Counted from the first letter of the stretch, positions 1 through 10,639 are shown. The stretch is DNA of 64,000 nt from Diadema setosum (GCA_033980235.1 CM067075.1:31037385-31101384); one strand, 5' to 3'. Numbers and translations: made by a program. The notes: generated by a model not told the origin, from the sequence alone.

Positions 1-1985
1 CGCTATGGAGTAAAGTTGTACATAGACTTACGGAGAAGGAAATTGTTGACCGAGGAAATTTCCTCGTCATAACCGATATCTCGTTACAGCAGTACGTGGT
101 TGTTATATCGAGTTTCCCCCGCATGATATGTTATCAGAATAGATCGAAAGTGGTCCCAAACAATACAGCCCCTTATGCCATAGCGCACCTAACCCTATTA
201 ACATGTACACAAATGCACAAATCCACAGGGGCCGCAAAAACTCATGAATTTCCAAGAGGGCGGGATCAGATCAGAATACGACCCGAAGAAACAAACAGAG
301 TGAATGGCATTGTAATATTGAGTGGGGAAGTTTTGCCGCAGTCTTCAGAAATAAAAAGGATTTAAAAAAGGAGGGTGTACCATTGGCCCTTTGGTCCCTC
401 TCATGCCCAGCCGGATGGATTATAACACGAAAACACATGTTGTTGTTGTTTTGTTTTTTTATTCATATTTCAGTTATGTATCCATGAATATAGCGAAGAA
501 ATGTCCCAGGTAGTTGTGATTTTGAGCTGCATCAGGAGCTTGGGAATGTGTTCACTTAAAAAATACATATTTACCAAACTTACACAAAAATGTAATTCAC
601 TTTCCTTCAATGTATCTGGAGATTCAAACGGTTATGACTATTTTTAAGTAGTGTAGATATGAACGTGCCACCTTTGGATAATAATAATGGATAGAGATAT
701 TCAAGACTCTCGGAAATCAGATAATCTTACTGAAAAGGAGAGCGTATATTTACGAAAATAAATTGTGTATATGGCTTCTTTTTCTTTACAAAGTAGGAAT
801 CGCAACTTAAATATACTTCATACAAGCTAGTCGGTGTAGCCAGGTTTATAACCATTTAACTTTTACATCGAGACTGACATGGCATCAGAGAGTGTATGAG
901 TGGATCTCCAACCGCCACCTATTAAATCACCCGATTTTATCATAACACAGCAGTCATATTGACTTGAATACTGCCTTCTTTACCAGTACGAAGATTTATG
1001 TCATGATTACACCACCCTTCCAGAGGTATCAATAAACTGAAATCATACATGTCATATGTACGTACATAGCTTGGACAGCCTAAATCATTCTTTAAAATGG
1101 CCTACCGTCAACCACACCCTGTCACTTTATCGCACTATGCACAGTAAGCACATGCCAGTTCCCGCCACCTTTTAACTACATCGAAACAGTACTTGGGTGC
1201 CACCTCGGGTCTGGCAGGTGGAACCGTTTATATCCACACCGAAATTAAGGAGGTGCAGACATGATGTTCAGTTATTGCATTATATAGGGCAGCTGAAAAC
1301 GATTTTTCGGGACTCCCCGGTCTGTTGATTTTAATGCCAAACAATTACACATTGTCAAAATTTCCCTCTATTGTTATAGTGATGATTCAGTTTTCCCAAA
1401 AATTGATTTCCCACGTTATACATGTATTTAATGTCAATGACAAAGACAGGAACTCAAAACACGTGAACAACGCATTTTGCACTGAAAACCAAATAAATAC
1501 CTAACTCTGGACCCAACTGACAAGCAGATAGGCTGGATTGCATTGTCAAGCATTCGTGTTTTTGGATCTTGAATCTTACAGTTTTTTAATTACTCATGTC
1601 AGATGACAGTTGTCGATCTAAATACACTTTGATAGCATCACTCCTCTAGGTAGATCATTAGAAGGCAAAACGATCAATTGTAGTAAAAATCCAACAATTA
1701 CATACGTCTTGTTTTTCCCTACTTCTTTTATGCTTGTAGTTTATTTGTATGTTTGTTTCATTTTTTATGATTATTTGTTTAATCTTTTTTTTTGTCACTC
1801 CAAATTTTTCCCACCCAAACATCAAATATCTTTTCGCTGGTGGGAATGAAGTCCAATAGATTAAATGATAATTGCTAACTCAGAAATCTACATGTATCAT
1901 GTAAAATCTAACTGAAAAGAGGGGCATTTTACTTAAACTCTTCGTTACTTGCATATTTTGACATAAACTCTGCTTCTTTGACCAG
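1..1985. other. AT-rich stretch without a recognised gene
   Basis: I see no exon, RNA gene or clear repeat boundary here. An 89-codon open frame at 96-365 has no recognisable domain and no good splice context. From phase, the stretch should lie in the intron before the first visible HYR exon, because that exon needs one base from an exon outside the window. Confidence 0.5.
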
Positions 1986-2106
1986 ACGGAGCAAGTCCAA
2001 AATTCAAGAACTGTACCGGAAACATCGAGAATCAGTACACCACACGGACCTGTGAAATTGTGACCTGGAGTGTACCAACTGCTGAGGACGAATTCATTTC
2101 TGTCAG
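1986..2106 (+). CDS. HYR domain, first half (internal exon of HYR-Sushi membrane protein)
   Basis: This internal exon follows a pyrimidine-rich acceptor (tgcttctttgaccag) and ends at a weak donor (cag|gtttga). It has two bases, 39 codons and two bases. It reads SPKFKNCTGNIENQ, then RTCEIVTWSVPTAEDE and FISV. This is the N-terminal half of a HYR (hyalin repeat) domain: the first cysteine, then C-x2-VTW-x-VP-x-A-x-D. HYR domains are extracellular immunoglobulin-like adhesion modules that often sit beside Sushi domains in echinoderm surface proteins. The exon ends in phase 2, and the exon at 17070 starts with the single base needed. Together they give FISVSRVSGEGPGSTFPEG, continuous with the HYR pattern. 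The 5' partner exon is outside the window. Identification rests on pattern; the pairing rests on phase and domain continuity. Confidence 0.8.
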
Positions 2107-2338
2107 GTTTGAAGACCACATTTGCGCATTCTCTTGTTTCCTTCTTCTGTCTTTATCCACTCTTTACGAATATTTAGATTAGTGTTATCAAGACGATCAA
2201 CATTGTCAGCATTGTCTTTATCATTAGTATCTTCACTTCCATTATCTCTGGAGGACACCCTACCTGTCATAGCATACAGGTACATCAATAATATTTTGCA
2301 TAAGTTTTTTTTTTAAACGATTAAATATCTAAGGCCAC

Positions 2339-2510
2339 GTTCAAGTTCAAGTTCAAGTTCAAGTTCAGGTTTATTTTCATATTTCCACTCTCTCAATGAT
2401 GAGATTACAAAATGATTTGACAGTGAAACAAGAATACAAGATATATACAATCATGTCTGTTGATTGAAGAAGAAAAGAAACAAACAAAACAAAACATACT
2501 TGACACAAAG
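2339..2510 (-). mobile_element. LINE-type 3' end with (TTGAAC)n tail
   Basis: On the minus strand this reads as a short untranslated region ending in an AATAAA-like motif followed by about four to five TTGAAC units (plus strand gttcaagttcaagttcaag, 2339-2369). Hexanucleotide tails of this kind are typical of CR1/L2-type non-LTR elements in invertebrate deuterostomes. No coding part remains, so the left limit is approximate. Confidence 0.5.
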
Positions 2511-2756
2511 TATGGTCATATCATCTGAGAATGCCACAAGTAAATATCAGAAATATGATGGGGCCTAAGCTATACGATTGTGAAGCTGTAGGTTCCCTAA
2601 TTCATGGCATGAAATGAATGTTGAACACACGTTGAACGCATTTTCATAACTTGGGGACATTTTGTCTTAAATTCACTAATTCACATGGCTTAGAGTGAGG
2701 GAGGGAGGAAGAGAAATTATGGGAATGATACTGACCCTTTTATCTACTATTTCCTA
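2511..2756. other. unique intronic DNA flanking the transposon insertion
   Basis: No gene or repeat recognised. The final two bases, TA (2755-2756), form the left target duplication of the element that follows. Confidence 0.5.
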
Positions 2757-3050
2757 CACTCTAAAAAATACCTAGTCAGATATGACTAGAATCTCGTCGT
2801 ATTTGACTAGATTATAGGATCCCAGGGGCACTTACTCTGTTCTAGTCATTTTTACTAGAAAAAACTAGTCACAGATTTTGAGTAGAAATCTAGTCAATGT
2901 TTATGACTAGAAAATCTAGTTGGTTTGACCGGTTTCTAGTAAAAGATGATTAGAATATACTGATCAGTTATTTGACTAGATATGTAGTCAGTGTTGTGAT
3001 TCATGAATCTAGTCAAATTCAAGTAGTTTCTATTCAAAATGACCAGAGCA
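2757..3050. repeat. subterminal array of CTAGTC / GACTAG motifs (left end)
   Basis: About nine exact copies of ctagtc or its reverse complement gactag occur in 290 bases, often as facing pairs such as tctagtca ... tgactag, with additional one-mismatch versions. At the right end (9415-9510) exact copies recur near 9463 and 9493, with degenerate ones between. Subterminal repeats are the usual binding sites of a transposase or accessory protein; that role is inferred. Confidence 0.65.
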
Positions 3051-3963
3051 TCTTTTCAATCTCACCAATCACACATCAGTCACAAATCAATTATGAATGC
3101 TATGACAAATTGTGTAACATTTAACTGACACAAATGCATATTTTATTCTGAACCAATAATCATCGGAACATGCTACTCGTAACACTGAGTACAATGTATA
3201 AAGCTTGCAATGAATATTGCATTGATTCATGAACATTTATGATTTTTCATTCATTTTCTTTCATAACTCTCTCTTTGCAAATTGAAAATTCAGCATTATC
3301 AACAATGTGTGTAGAATACAAGGCATGTACACGAGCGTTTTTTTTTTTCTCAAAATTAACATTCATTTTCACTCGGTCTTCCATGACATTCTACCTTGTC
3401 ACATATCTCAAGTTTCCTAGATCATAACAAACGAGGCACCATGTAAACTACAATAATCAGGCTTTCAGTTGATAGCACATTTAACAATGGCAAGTTAATG
3501 ATGATAGTAATCTAATTGATCGAACATGGGCTTACAAAAAAAAAAAAATGTTTCAGATAAAAAGTTCACATAGACAATTTGATAATTGATATTTGATAAT
3601 ATTGAGTGATTGATTTGATCAGGGAGCCCCACATACACACAGCTCTCCTGCATTGCGTTCGCACGCCCAGTCAATCGGTGAGTATATACATGTATAGATA
3701 ACGGGGATCAAATATTTGAAAAGAGTCAAAAAGTATGATTGTTCTCATTGGGTACGCTCAAACCCGGCCATCTTTGATCTCATACACAATGCTGAATCAT
3801 TGTGCAGACTTCCATTCGGTTTGTAGATTCTGAAGTTGAACAATAAAACAATGAAATATCATTTTTGGCTCATATCTCAAATTGCCAATGCTGATGAAGC
3901 CTTTTTTGATGAAGCATTTTTCTGAGGAAGATGACGGTTTGAGATTCGAATTATGTTTAACTA

Positions 3964-4107
3964 AAAATGTCGCTATGGCGACTGGCATGCCTCCGCCATA
4001 TCACATTATTCTCCATTAGGTGCAGGACATATTGCCAGTGTAAGATTACATGACTGGTACATAATAAATTTCTGGTGATTATACACAAAGTTCCATGACA
4101 GTACTTA
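3964..4107 (+). repeat. dispersed repeat, copy 1
   Basis: The segment starting aatgtcgctatggcgactgg and ending ttccatgacagtactt recurs at 7611-7757 in the same orientation at roughly 80% similarity by eye. A related end in inverse orientation (atggcggaggtctaccagtc) lies near 11024. No coding potential. Confidence 0.6.
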
Positions 4108-4824
4108 AAGAGCCACTTTCAATATATGGATGAGCAAAATTTTAGCATTTGCACTGGACCCAAAACTTTTCCTACACAATCATTGTGCATTAATTTATTT
4201 GGGTATATTCATGTATGAATATACATATTTTCTCCGTATGAATATGGAGAAAGTAGTATAATTTCAGCATTCAATAATGCAATTTTAGCATTTTATGGTG
4301 ACCTTATACCCTTGATCTTTGATTTCATGTCCCAAAACATCCACAGAGAAGCAATGTCAGGCAACACATGTACATTGTATATGCATTACGTTTCATGAAG
4401 ATACCATGAACCATTTCAAAGATATGAAGAAAAATGTGAAATTTTAGCACTGTCACTCGACCTTTGACTTTTGACCTTTGAAATTACGTTGTTACTCCAA
4501 CAAAGCATAGAATAAAAACGAATCAACCAAATATTATGATCTTGGTGTCATTTTCTTTTGCATCATATACACTAATTAATCTAGGCAACACAAAAAGGGC
4601 TTCTACGTATAAGGCCACCAAAATCGACCATCCCTCCTCATTATGGCCAGCTCATATAAACCTGGACAATCCCAAAGAAAATTTCCAAATGCCACAATCC
4701 ACAAAATCAACTATATCTTCAGAAATAGATATGTGTTACAAAAACAGATCAATATACGATGTTACTGTTCAATGAACATTTCAATTCAGAGCCCTAGCTG
4801 GTGTACAGTGGAGCCCTTACGGCT

Positions 4825-5122
4825 TTACTCTTGCTCAACGAAGTTTTTAAGCAACACAACAGAGGATGTTGGTGGACCATCACCCATTCCCAGCCCATAC
4901 ACATACTTTTGCAAATATGTATATATATGACTGCACTGCCAGGAGTAGTTGATGTCCAACACATAAGTAAGTTTGAAACATCTACTGCTTTCAGCAGAGA
5001 TGTGCAAGGGATCGCATCTCCTTCAACAGCCACGAATGCCTGCTCCGGATTCTTTCTCTCCCCGAAGACCAGGACATGAGGTTCTCGTTTCCCTTCCAAA
5101 TACATAGGCAGGTTCGTCCAAT
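4825..5122 (-). pseudogene. last exon of SAM-domain (SAMD3-like) gene, frameshifted
   Basis: This minus-strand exon starts after the acceptor cttttttacatatag. It reads TNLPMYLEGKREPHVLVFGE, RKNPEQAFVAVEGDAIPC and LLKAVD. The frame then changes near 4978-4984 and continues as CFKLTYVLDINYSWQC ... LQKYVYGLGMGDG, stopping after LLKNFVEQE at 4825. Both frames look coding on either side of the break, so the net change (one base short modulo 3, such as a four-base loss between VD and CF) is a lesion, not a splice. From memory, this block resembles the C-terminal region of uncharacterised, multicopy SAM-domain proteins annotated SAMD3-like in fish; I could not check this. The start phase also does not match the end of the exon at 5898-6031, so a second lesion or an unseen small exon is possible. 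Confidence 0.5.
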
Positions 5123-5897
5123 CTATATGTAAAAAAGCAAATAAAGAAATTTCTCTAATAGCTTTGATAAGAGATTAACAAACAGATAAAAGACAAATAT
5201 TCAAAATTTTGATCCACAACCAAGGCATGAAAGAGAAGTGCTTTTGAATAATCTAACCAATATAAAAACACAAACATCAATCAGTGTATCAAACATGAAT
5301 TTTGCTGATACCATCATAAACATTGGGAGATTCATTCATTTTCTGAATTTGGAAAAAAATATTGCCAATGGAAGCCCCCTTCATCTACATGATTTTGCCA
5401 TGCCACTTTTATATCATTTTTTTTTTTTTTTTTACATTTCCTTCTGCACACCTCTATCTTCAGCCCTTCACCAGTTTATGGTTTTAATTTACTTGATCTT
5501 GCCTTACAATATATCAAGCAGACAGTGAGATGATTCCAGCTGCAGTAAACTATGGACATACGAAGTACATTTTATTATGGTGACTGTTATTGTTATCATT
5601 ATCATTAGTAGTAGCACTAGTAGTAATACTGTTATTAGTATTCTTATCATTATCATTAATAGAAATTCCATCGATTACTTACTAACTGAACAGGATTCAG
5701 CAAGCATTTTCAGAGCAATTTGACTATATGGTGAATTAAAGGATAACTAAATGTCAATTAAAGGATAAAGGGAATGTGTTCACTTGACTGAATATAGATC
5801 TCAAGTGACAAATATTTCATAGCATATCAACTGACCCATTCACACAACACAGGGTATTGCACTATTTTCAGTGTTAGATCCCTATTTCTATCATCAC

Positions 5898-6031
5898 CTT
5901 CTCGACATTGATGAATGCAGGCATGCTCTCTTCCATAGTTGCACGCTGTACACTTCTCTGCCCCTGTTTCTTCACCCCAGCTGGAAACAACAGAGGAAGA
6001 ACCTGTAGAGCCAGGTTGCTCTTCTCATCAT
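5898..6031 (-). CDS. internal exon of transposon-borne SAM-domain gene
   Basis: This minus-strand exon lies between acceptor gtgttctccttag and donor gagaag|gtgatg, with two bases plus 44 codons. It reads DEKSNLALQVLPLLFPAGVK then KQGQRSVQRATMEESMPAFI and NVEK. It begins in phase 1, which matches the phase 1 end of the exon at 7065-7213. The hydrophobic LPLLFPAG followed by a basic stretch fits the middle of the family's C-terminal domain. It ends in phase 0, whereas the next exon needs one preceding base. Function unknown; membership in the same gene rests on phase and order. Confidence 0.5.
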
Positions 6032-7064
6032 CTAAGGAGAACACAAACATTAGCAAACAAGTTCATGAAATGTGGCACGTGGAGTTTTATTATCTTGTTG
6101 ATACTTTCTCTCTGTAAAAATTCAAATGACAAAGAAGATACACATTTCAATTCCAATCATCCCTTATAAAGGTTGCATTCTCTAGAGGGTTGCATTTTTT
6201 CTCAATCTATTACCAAAATTAGTTTTGTTTCATTTATTCATATCAGAGTTTTTAATTTTAAATCTTTATCAAGACTCAGGAAAAGATTCATATTTTTCAA
6301 GGATTTCAAAAGATCAATAGATTATGTATCAAATTAAAGAACATTCAATGGTCTTTTAACCTGGTATTTGAAACAAAGAGAAACTTAATGCATGAGTGAA
6401 CACATTCATTTTTTCTTCTAATGGATCCACCCCCCCCCCGTCAAAAAAAAAAAGAAAAAAAATAACTACTACAGATGAATCCTCGACTGCACAGGGTCAA
6501 AATTTATGTCTCCACCTTTGCCAGATCAGGAATATGACAGTGTCAATTTGAAATGTATTACACAAAGTGGAAAATAAAATCTACTTAAATGACGTTGCGT
6601 CAGGCCCATTTCATATTGATCTAATGGTTCTCAATTCTTAACCTGATTAAGCCCGCGCTATTTTGGCGGGGCAGCAGGGAAGGGTGTGATGTGAATAACA
6701 AGTGTGTTATGCAAATAGTGGCTGCCGGCCAGATCAAATAATGTCAACGGTGGGCGAGGTCGAAGGTCATTGACATTACGTTTGCACGTAAACCATGCAG
6801 ATTCCCCATCTATAGGCCAATGTTGTGATCCCAACTCTAATATGATCGTTGTCCCTCTCATATGCAAGTATGATTCATGTTTGATCCACCAAATAAATAG
6901 TTAGCACAAGAGTGTCCTTTTCACATATATAAACGCAATGACCTTGACCTTTAAAATTGTGACCCCAATTACTGCTTAGATCATTGTCCCTCCTATATAA
7001 TGCATACACGAGTCAAATGGTTAAGTTCCCGTGAGAATTGTGCTATTTTCATGTAATGTGATAC

Positions 7065-7213
7065 CTGAATGTGGATCTTCGACATTGAGAATCTTCTTCC
7101 ACTGCACTTGTTTTTCTGCATATTCCAGAACTCTTGCTGACATTTTCGGCCATTTTTCGAAGAGGGCATCTGCAGAGTTCACTTTCGAAAAGTATCCGAA
7201 AGTCTTGATCAAC
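7065..7213 (-). CDS. internal exon of transposon-borne SAM-domain gene
   Basis: This minus-strand exon lies between acceptor ttatatatcacag and donor attcag|gtatca, 149 bases long. It reads LIKTFGYFSKVNSADALFEK, then WPKMSARVLEYAEKQVQWKK and ILNVEDPHS. The block EKWPKMSARVLEYAEKQ is amphipathic and resembles a conserved block, roughly KWP-x5-ILEFA, that I remember from SAMD3-like fish proteins. It starts in phase 2 and ends in phase 1. The upstream exon that should supply two bases was not found in 7214-9139, so the middle of the gene appears to be missing or too diverged to see. Confidence 0.5.
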
Positions 7214-7610
7214 CTGTGATATATAAAAGCAGAAGTTAACATGTAGGCACTTTCATTATAAAATTAACAAACCCCAATCATAACTTATGCATCATCAAAA
7301 ATGGGATTTCATGATTAATTATTAAAAGATATTGAAAATTTCATGGTAAGAGCAAAGGGAAAACACATAGGATGTTCAAAATAAGACATTTTGGGATCAA
7401 AAGTCAAATGTATCCATTTATAAGATGTAACCACCTTATCCTATACTCATTCTCAATTACATTTTGGAAATCCTCTGGAAATTCATTTTTGAAAATGTAT
7501 ATCTTTAGGGATAGAATTGAAATATTTTAAGTTATGACCAGTTTGATCCTGATAGGTGCACAATATTTAGGTGTCCTAAAGGATACTTTTTTGTTTAACT
7601 TAAAAACTAG

Positions 7611-7757
7611 AAATGTCGCTATGCCACTGGTATGCCTCCGCCATATTATTCTCCTAATGGGTACAGTACATATTGCCAGTGTGAGACCATAATATAACAT
7701 GACTGGCACACAATCACTTTCTGGGGATTATACACCCAGTTCCATGACAGTACTTTA
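7611..7757 (+). repeat. dispersed repeat, copy 2
   Basis: Second copy of the repeat at 3964-4107, starting aaatgtcgctatgccactgg and ending cagttccatgacagtacttt. It is followed at once by a perfect 16-bp-arm hairpin that copy 1 lacks. Confidence 0.6.
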
Positions 7758-7789
7758 ACTGATGTGGCTGTAATACAGCCACATCAGTT
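7757..7789. repeat. perfect hairpin, 16-bp arms, 1-base loop
   Basis: aactgatgtggctgta is followed by one a and then tacagccacatcagtt. No T-run follows and no function is implied. It may be the inner end of a lost or very short palindromic insertion. Confidence 0.7.
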
Positions 7790-7909
7790 TGTCGAATTTC
7801 CCTTTAGATATGTCAGTGTCATTAGACTTTTAATTCTAGACTTACACAGCCCTGTCACTCAACCGGCTCCGCACGGCGTCTGGTCGGGCTATTCTAGACT
7901 AAGTCTAAA

Positions 7910-8635
7910 ACTATTTTACACGCAAGTGCGCGCTTGCATATAGTGAATGAGTGTGGACCTATTTCAAGATAATGCCTCTAGAGCTTCTATTTAGGGGTTC
8001 TACATGAAGGCTATACCTTTTGTCTGGAACTGGTGGTAGTTTCTACAGTAGACCTATAGATCCGAGGTCTATGCTACCATTGTACCAAGCGCAAGTGTCA
8101 GTTTAGATCTAGACCAAATGAGAAGAGGACTGAAAGGGCTTAGACTAGCAAAAATGAATACGTTGTAGTTAGAAGATCTAGACTAGATGTTCAATTACCA
8201 AGTATCTAGATCTATATTGTATTTGACTATATTTCTAGCTTATCGTATCAGGAAAAGATCAAGCAACTAAGACTAACTGCTAGATTCTAGTACGGTACTT
8301 TACACGCAAGTGCGTGCGAAGAAGTGAATGAGGACCTATTTCACAATAATGCCTCTAGACCTAGTACTTTACCTACATCCTTATACTATAGATCTACTAG
8401 AGTTCTTCTACATGAAGGCTAGACCTTTTGTCTGGTACCGGGACTACTGGTACAGCTGGTAGATAGGTCTCGGTCTACACTACAGTACAGAGACTCGATA
8501 GATAGATCACCGGTCTATTTAGGCTACCATTGTACCAAGTGCAGTTAGAACTAGGTGCCAAATAGATCTTGGACCGAAGGAAAGAGGACGGGTGGGGACT
8601 GACAGAGTTGAGCCAAAATGAATTAAGCCCCCTAA
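7910..8635 (+). repeat. diverged tandem duplication inside the transposon
   Basis: The block beginning tacacgcaagtgcgcgcttg (about 7917) recurs as tacacgcaagtgcgtgcgaa (about 8301). Matching internal landmarks are gacctatttca, aatgcctctaga, tacatgaaggcta, accttttgtctgg, gctaccattgtaccaag and aagaggac. The period is roughly 390 bases and the copies have many indels. It lies in the apparent gap of the SAM gene and shows no coding signal. Confidence 0.6.
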
Positions 8636-9139
8636 AATGACGGAGATCGGCTCGTTCGCCTGTGACTTGCGAGTGCGCGGTTGTTTGTGAATTCATTCGA
8701 AAAGTGAACCTTCTGCTAATTGAAAGGTGGTGAAGTGCGGTAAATCTGATTACATCACCGTAATCGTCTCTAACCAAATTAATTATAGACCTCCCAATAT
8801 TTTAACAGCATATCAGCTTACAATTGCTTGAAACCATATTTGTCACAAAACCGATTTTGGGGGGATTTTTTTTTTTTTCAATGTTCACCGATGTTTACGC
8901 TGCTAATCATTGCCACCCAACAACGCAACGGTTCATGCAGCACGTTTTACACATTTAGGCTAGGCGCGAACAATTTAAGGCAACTTGATAGGCCCAAGGC
9001 AGCAGCAGCTCTCCCTCGAGCTCGCCCAATTTTAGCGAATTATCTTTTTAGATAATACTGAATCAATACCTAATATGAAGCTGTACACTACAAGCTTCGC
9101 TCGATTTAAAATATGCTACAAAATAAATACAGCACTTAC

Positions 9140-9203
9140 CCTCAAAATTTTTGATAAATTTGTCGAGGCCCCACTCAGAAAGCTTGTCATCCACAAACTC
9201 CAT
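9140..9203 (-). CDS. first coding exon of SAM-domain protein
   Basis: Minus-strand ATG at 9203 opens MEFVDDKLSEWGLDKFIKNF followed by E, then a strong donor (gag g|gtaagtg) in phase 1. The pattern V-x-x-KL-x-EW-x-L-x-x-F-I-x-x-F matches helix 1 to 2 of a SAM (sterile alpha motif) domain placed at the extreme N terminus, as in SAMD3-like proteins. SAM domains mediate homo- or hetero-oligomerisation. The rest of the SAM domain should lie in the next exon, which I did not find. It sits 320 bases inside the right TIR, so transcription probably starts at or near the element end. Confidence 0.6.
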
Positions 9204-9241
9204 ACGTGGCGCTTGCTAGGCGCGATGATATGCGTTACATA

Positions 9242-9313
9242 TTATACGCTCAGCATACACTCCTCACGGATCGTGCGATCGAGTACGCTTTTGCTCTCTG
9301 CCTGCGCCGCCAT
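9242..9313 (-). promoter_or_regulatory. upstream ORF and YY1-like ATG context of the SAM gene
   Basis: A 23-codon upstream ORF begins MAAQAESKSVLD and ends before the main ATG at 9203. Its start context, tagatggcggcgc on the minus strand, is close to the extended YY1 site aagatggcggc often found at the 5' end of animal genes and LINEs. A CpG-rich stretch (9295-9345) surrounds it. Promoter role is inferred. Confidence 0.35.
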
Positions 9314-9779
9314 CTAGCTCTTTGCGTGCAGCGCGCAGACAAGAGCCAATCACGTTTCAAAGAAGTGTTGACAAGACGGTTCTAGCTAAAGCGTAAAAAC
9401 GATTGACTCGATTGTAGTCAAATTTGCTTGAAAGTTGATAGAATTCTAGTCAAAATAACTAGAATTTAGTTGAAAAAATATGAACCAAAAATCTAGTCAC
9501 AAAATTACTAGATATTTTTAAGAGTGTAACCCCCCGTATAATAAGAGAGTTTGGCCAACTCGGTTTTCGGCTTACAGTGTATATGAGATTTGAAGCCTGT
9601 GATTGGTGAAAAGCTGATCCCATGATCCACAAGCGCCATGTCGTTACCAAAGTCAATAACGCGGGCGCGAGCATAGCTCACACGCAGTGCCCATTGTTCA
9701 TTTCGCGCAGCTACGCGCTAATATTGTTTGGCTTTAGGACGTCCCCAATATTGGTCACGGTGCAGTCGTGGGGATAATA

Positions 9780-9933
9780 GGGAGCTTTAGATTTTAGACG
9801 CGCGGACGTTCAAAGGGAAAAAAAAAAACATGGTCTGAGCGTGCGCAATAGCACACGTCAAGTTACTGCGCACGCTCAGACCATGTTTTTTTTTTCCCTT
9901 TGAACGTCCGCGCGTCTAAAATCTAAAGCTCCC
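9780..9933. mobile_element. 154-bp near-perfect palindromic foldback element
   Basis: The arms are about 68 bp, starting gggagctttagattttagac and ending in its reverse complement, with a spacer of about 18 bases in the middle. Flanking TAATA at 9775-9779 and 9934-9938 looks like a 5-bp target duplication. Arm identity is so high that the insertion, or an arm-homogenising event, is recent. Superfamily not assigned. Confidence 0.8.
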
Positions 9934-10033
9934 TAATAATTGTCAATGCCGTTGCCTACTTTCTTGAAGTAGAAGGTAGACACGAAATATATTTTGATAT
10001 TATTATCTTACCGCGATAAACTGAAGATTCGTC

Positions 10034-10253
10034 ATGCCTTCCTGCGCAGCATGGCGTTGCTTGAAACGACCTGACACAAGTGTAATGGCACACCGCTTTC
10101 CGACAGATCCAAAAGGAAGGAACAAGTGGGAAATCGGAGTGCGACGAGAAAGCAGATCCAAAAGGAAGGAAAAAGTGGGAAATGAGAGTGCGGCCAGAAA
10201 ACTGGTCATCGAGTAGCAACTCGTTTCTGTTCCAGGCGAGATTCATTTTACAG
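10034..10253 (+). pseudogene. THAP zinc-finger domain broken by a 49-bp tandem duplication
   Basis: The ATG frame gives MPSCAAWRCLKRPDT ... AHRFPTDPKGRNKWEIGVRR, a THAP signature: C-x4-C, then the H-x-FP motif and the tryptophan. THAP is a C2CH DNA-binding domain found in P-element transposases and host regulators. Bases 10104-10152 are repeated at 10153-10201 (period 49, not a multiple of three). After the second copy the true frame resumes as DPKGRKKWEMRV and ENWSSSSNSFLFQARF. In intact THAP domains the last segment has a cysteine and a histidine; here phenylalanine and arginine stand at those places. The domain therefore has a frameshift and lost zinc ligands. A possible donor follows (cag|gtcaaa). 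Confidence 0.7.
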
Positions 10254-10639
10254 GTCAAAGGATCAATGTCAGGAAAATGTTGAAATTCTACTATCTACAG
10301 GTGTGATCTATTGTTTAAATATTATTACACAGTTCCTCCATACCTTGGGGATTACCCAATGCATAAAAAACAACAACCAGTATTTGCATGCCACCATCAC
10401 TCCACAATGACACGTACGGAAAGATTTTGGCTATGATGATCAAAGGTCAAGTGAAATACTAACATGACAGGATTTTCCCCATATTTTTAAAATGACCGCT
10501 CAAAGTATTTGAATTGTTATAAAAATAGATTAGTCGAAGTGAAAATGCTCAAATTCCTTAATACTTGCTCAGTCTGCGAGTCTTTAACAATAAAAGTCTA
10601 TCCATTTACACCTAGTTTAAGGAATTAAACACTCGACGC
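10254..10639. other. no recognised feature
   Basis: AT-rich DNA between the broken THAP domain and a LINE 3' fragment. No exon or repeat boundary seen. Confidence 0.4.

Larger units (their letters stand above)
2757..9526. mobile_element. 6.8 kb TIR DNA transposon carrying a SAM-domain gene
   Basis: The left end reads cactctaaaaaatacctag. The reverse complement of the right end reads cactcttaaaaatatctag. They form an imperfect TIR of about 20 bases flanked by TA on both sides (2755-2756 and 9527-9528). Repeated CTAGTC/GACTAG hexamers follow in the first 290 bases and recur in the last 100. The right end has no matching left end close by, and the left end has no matching right end close by, which argues for one large element rather than two MITEs. 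The only gene-like content is on the minus strand: a SAM-like start exon 320 bases from the right end and three C-terminal exons of the same family. No DDE transposase was recognised. The superfamily is uncertain; TA duplication is shared by several superfamilies. Confidence 0.65.

Noticed and set aside
8475..8777. 100-codon minus-strand frame within the transposon, in the gap of the SAM gene
   Set aside because: It overlaps a tandem-duplicated non-coding block, has no SAM-like helix pattern and lacks suitable splice sites in phase.
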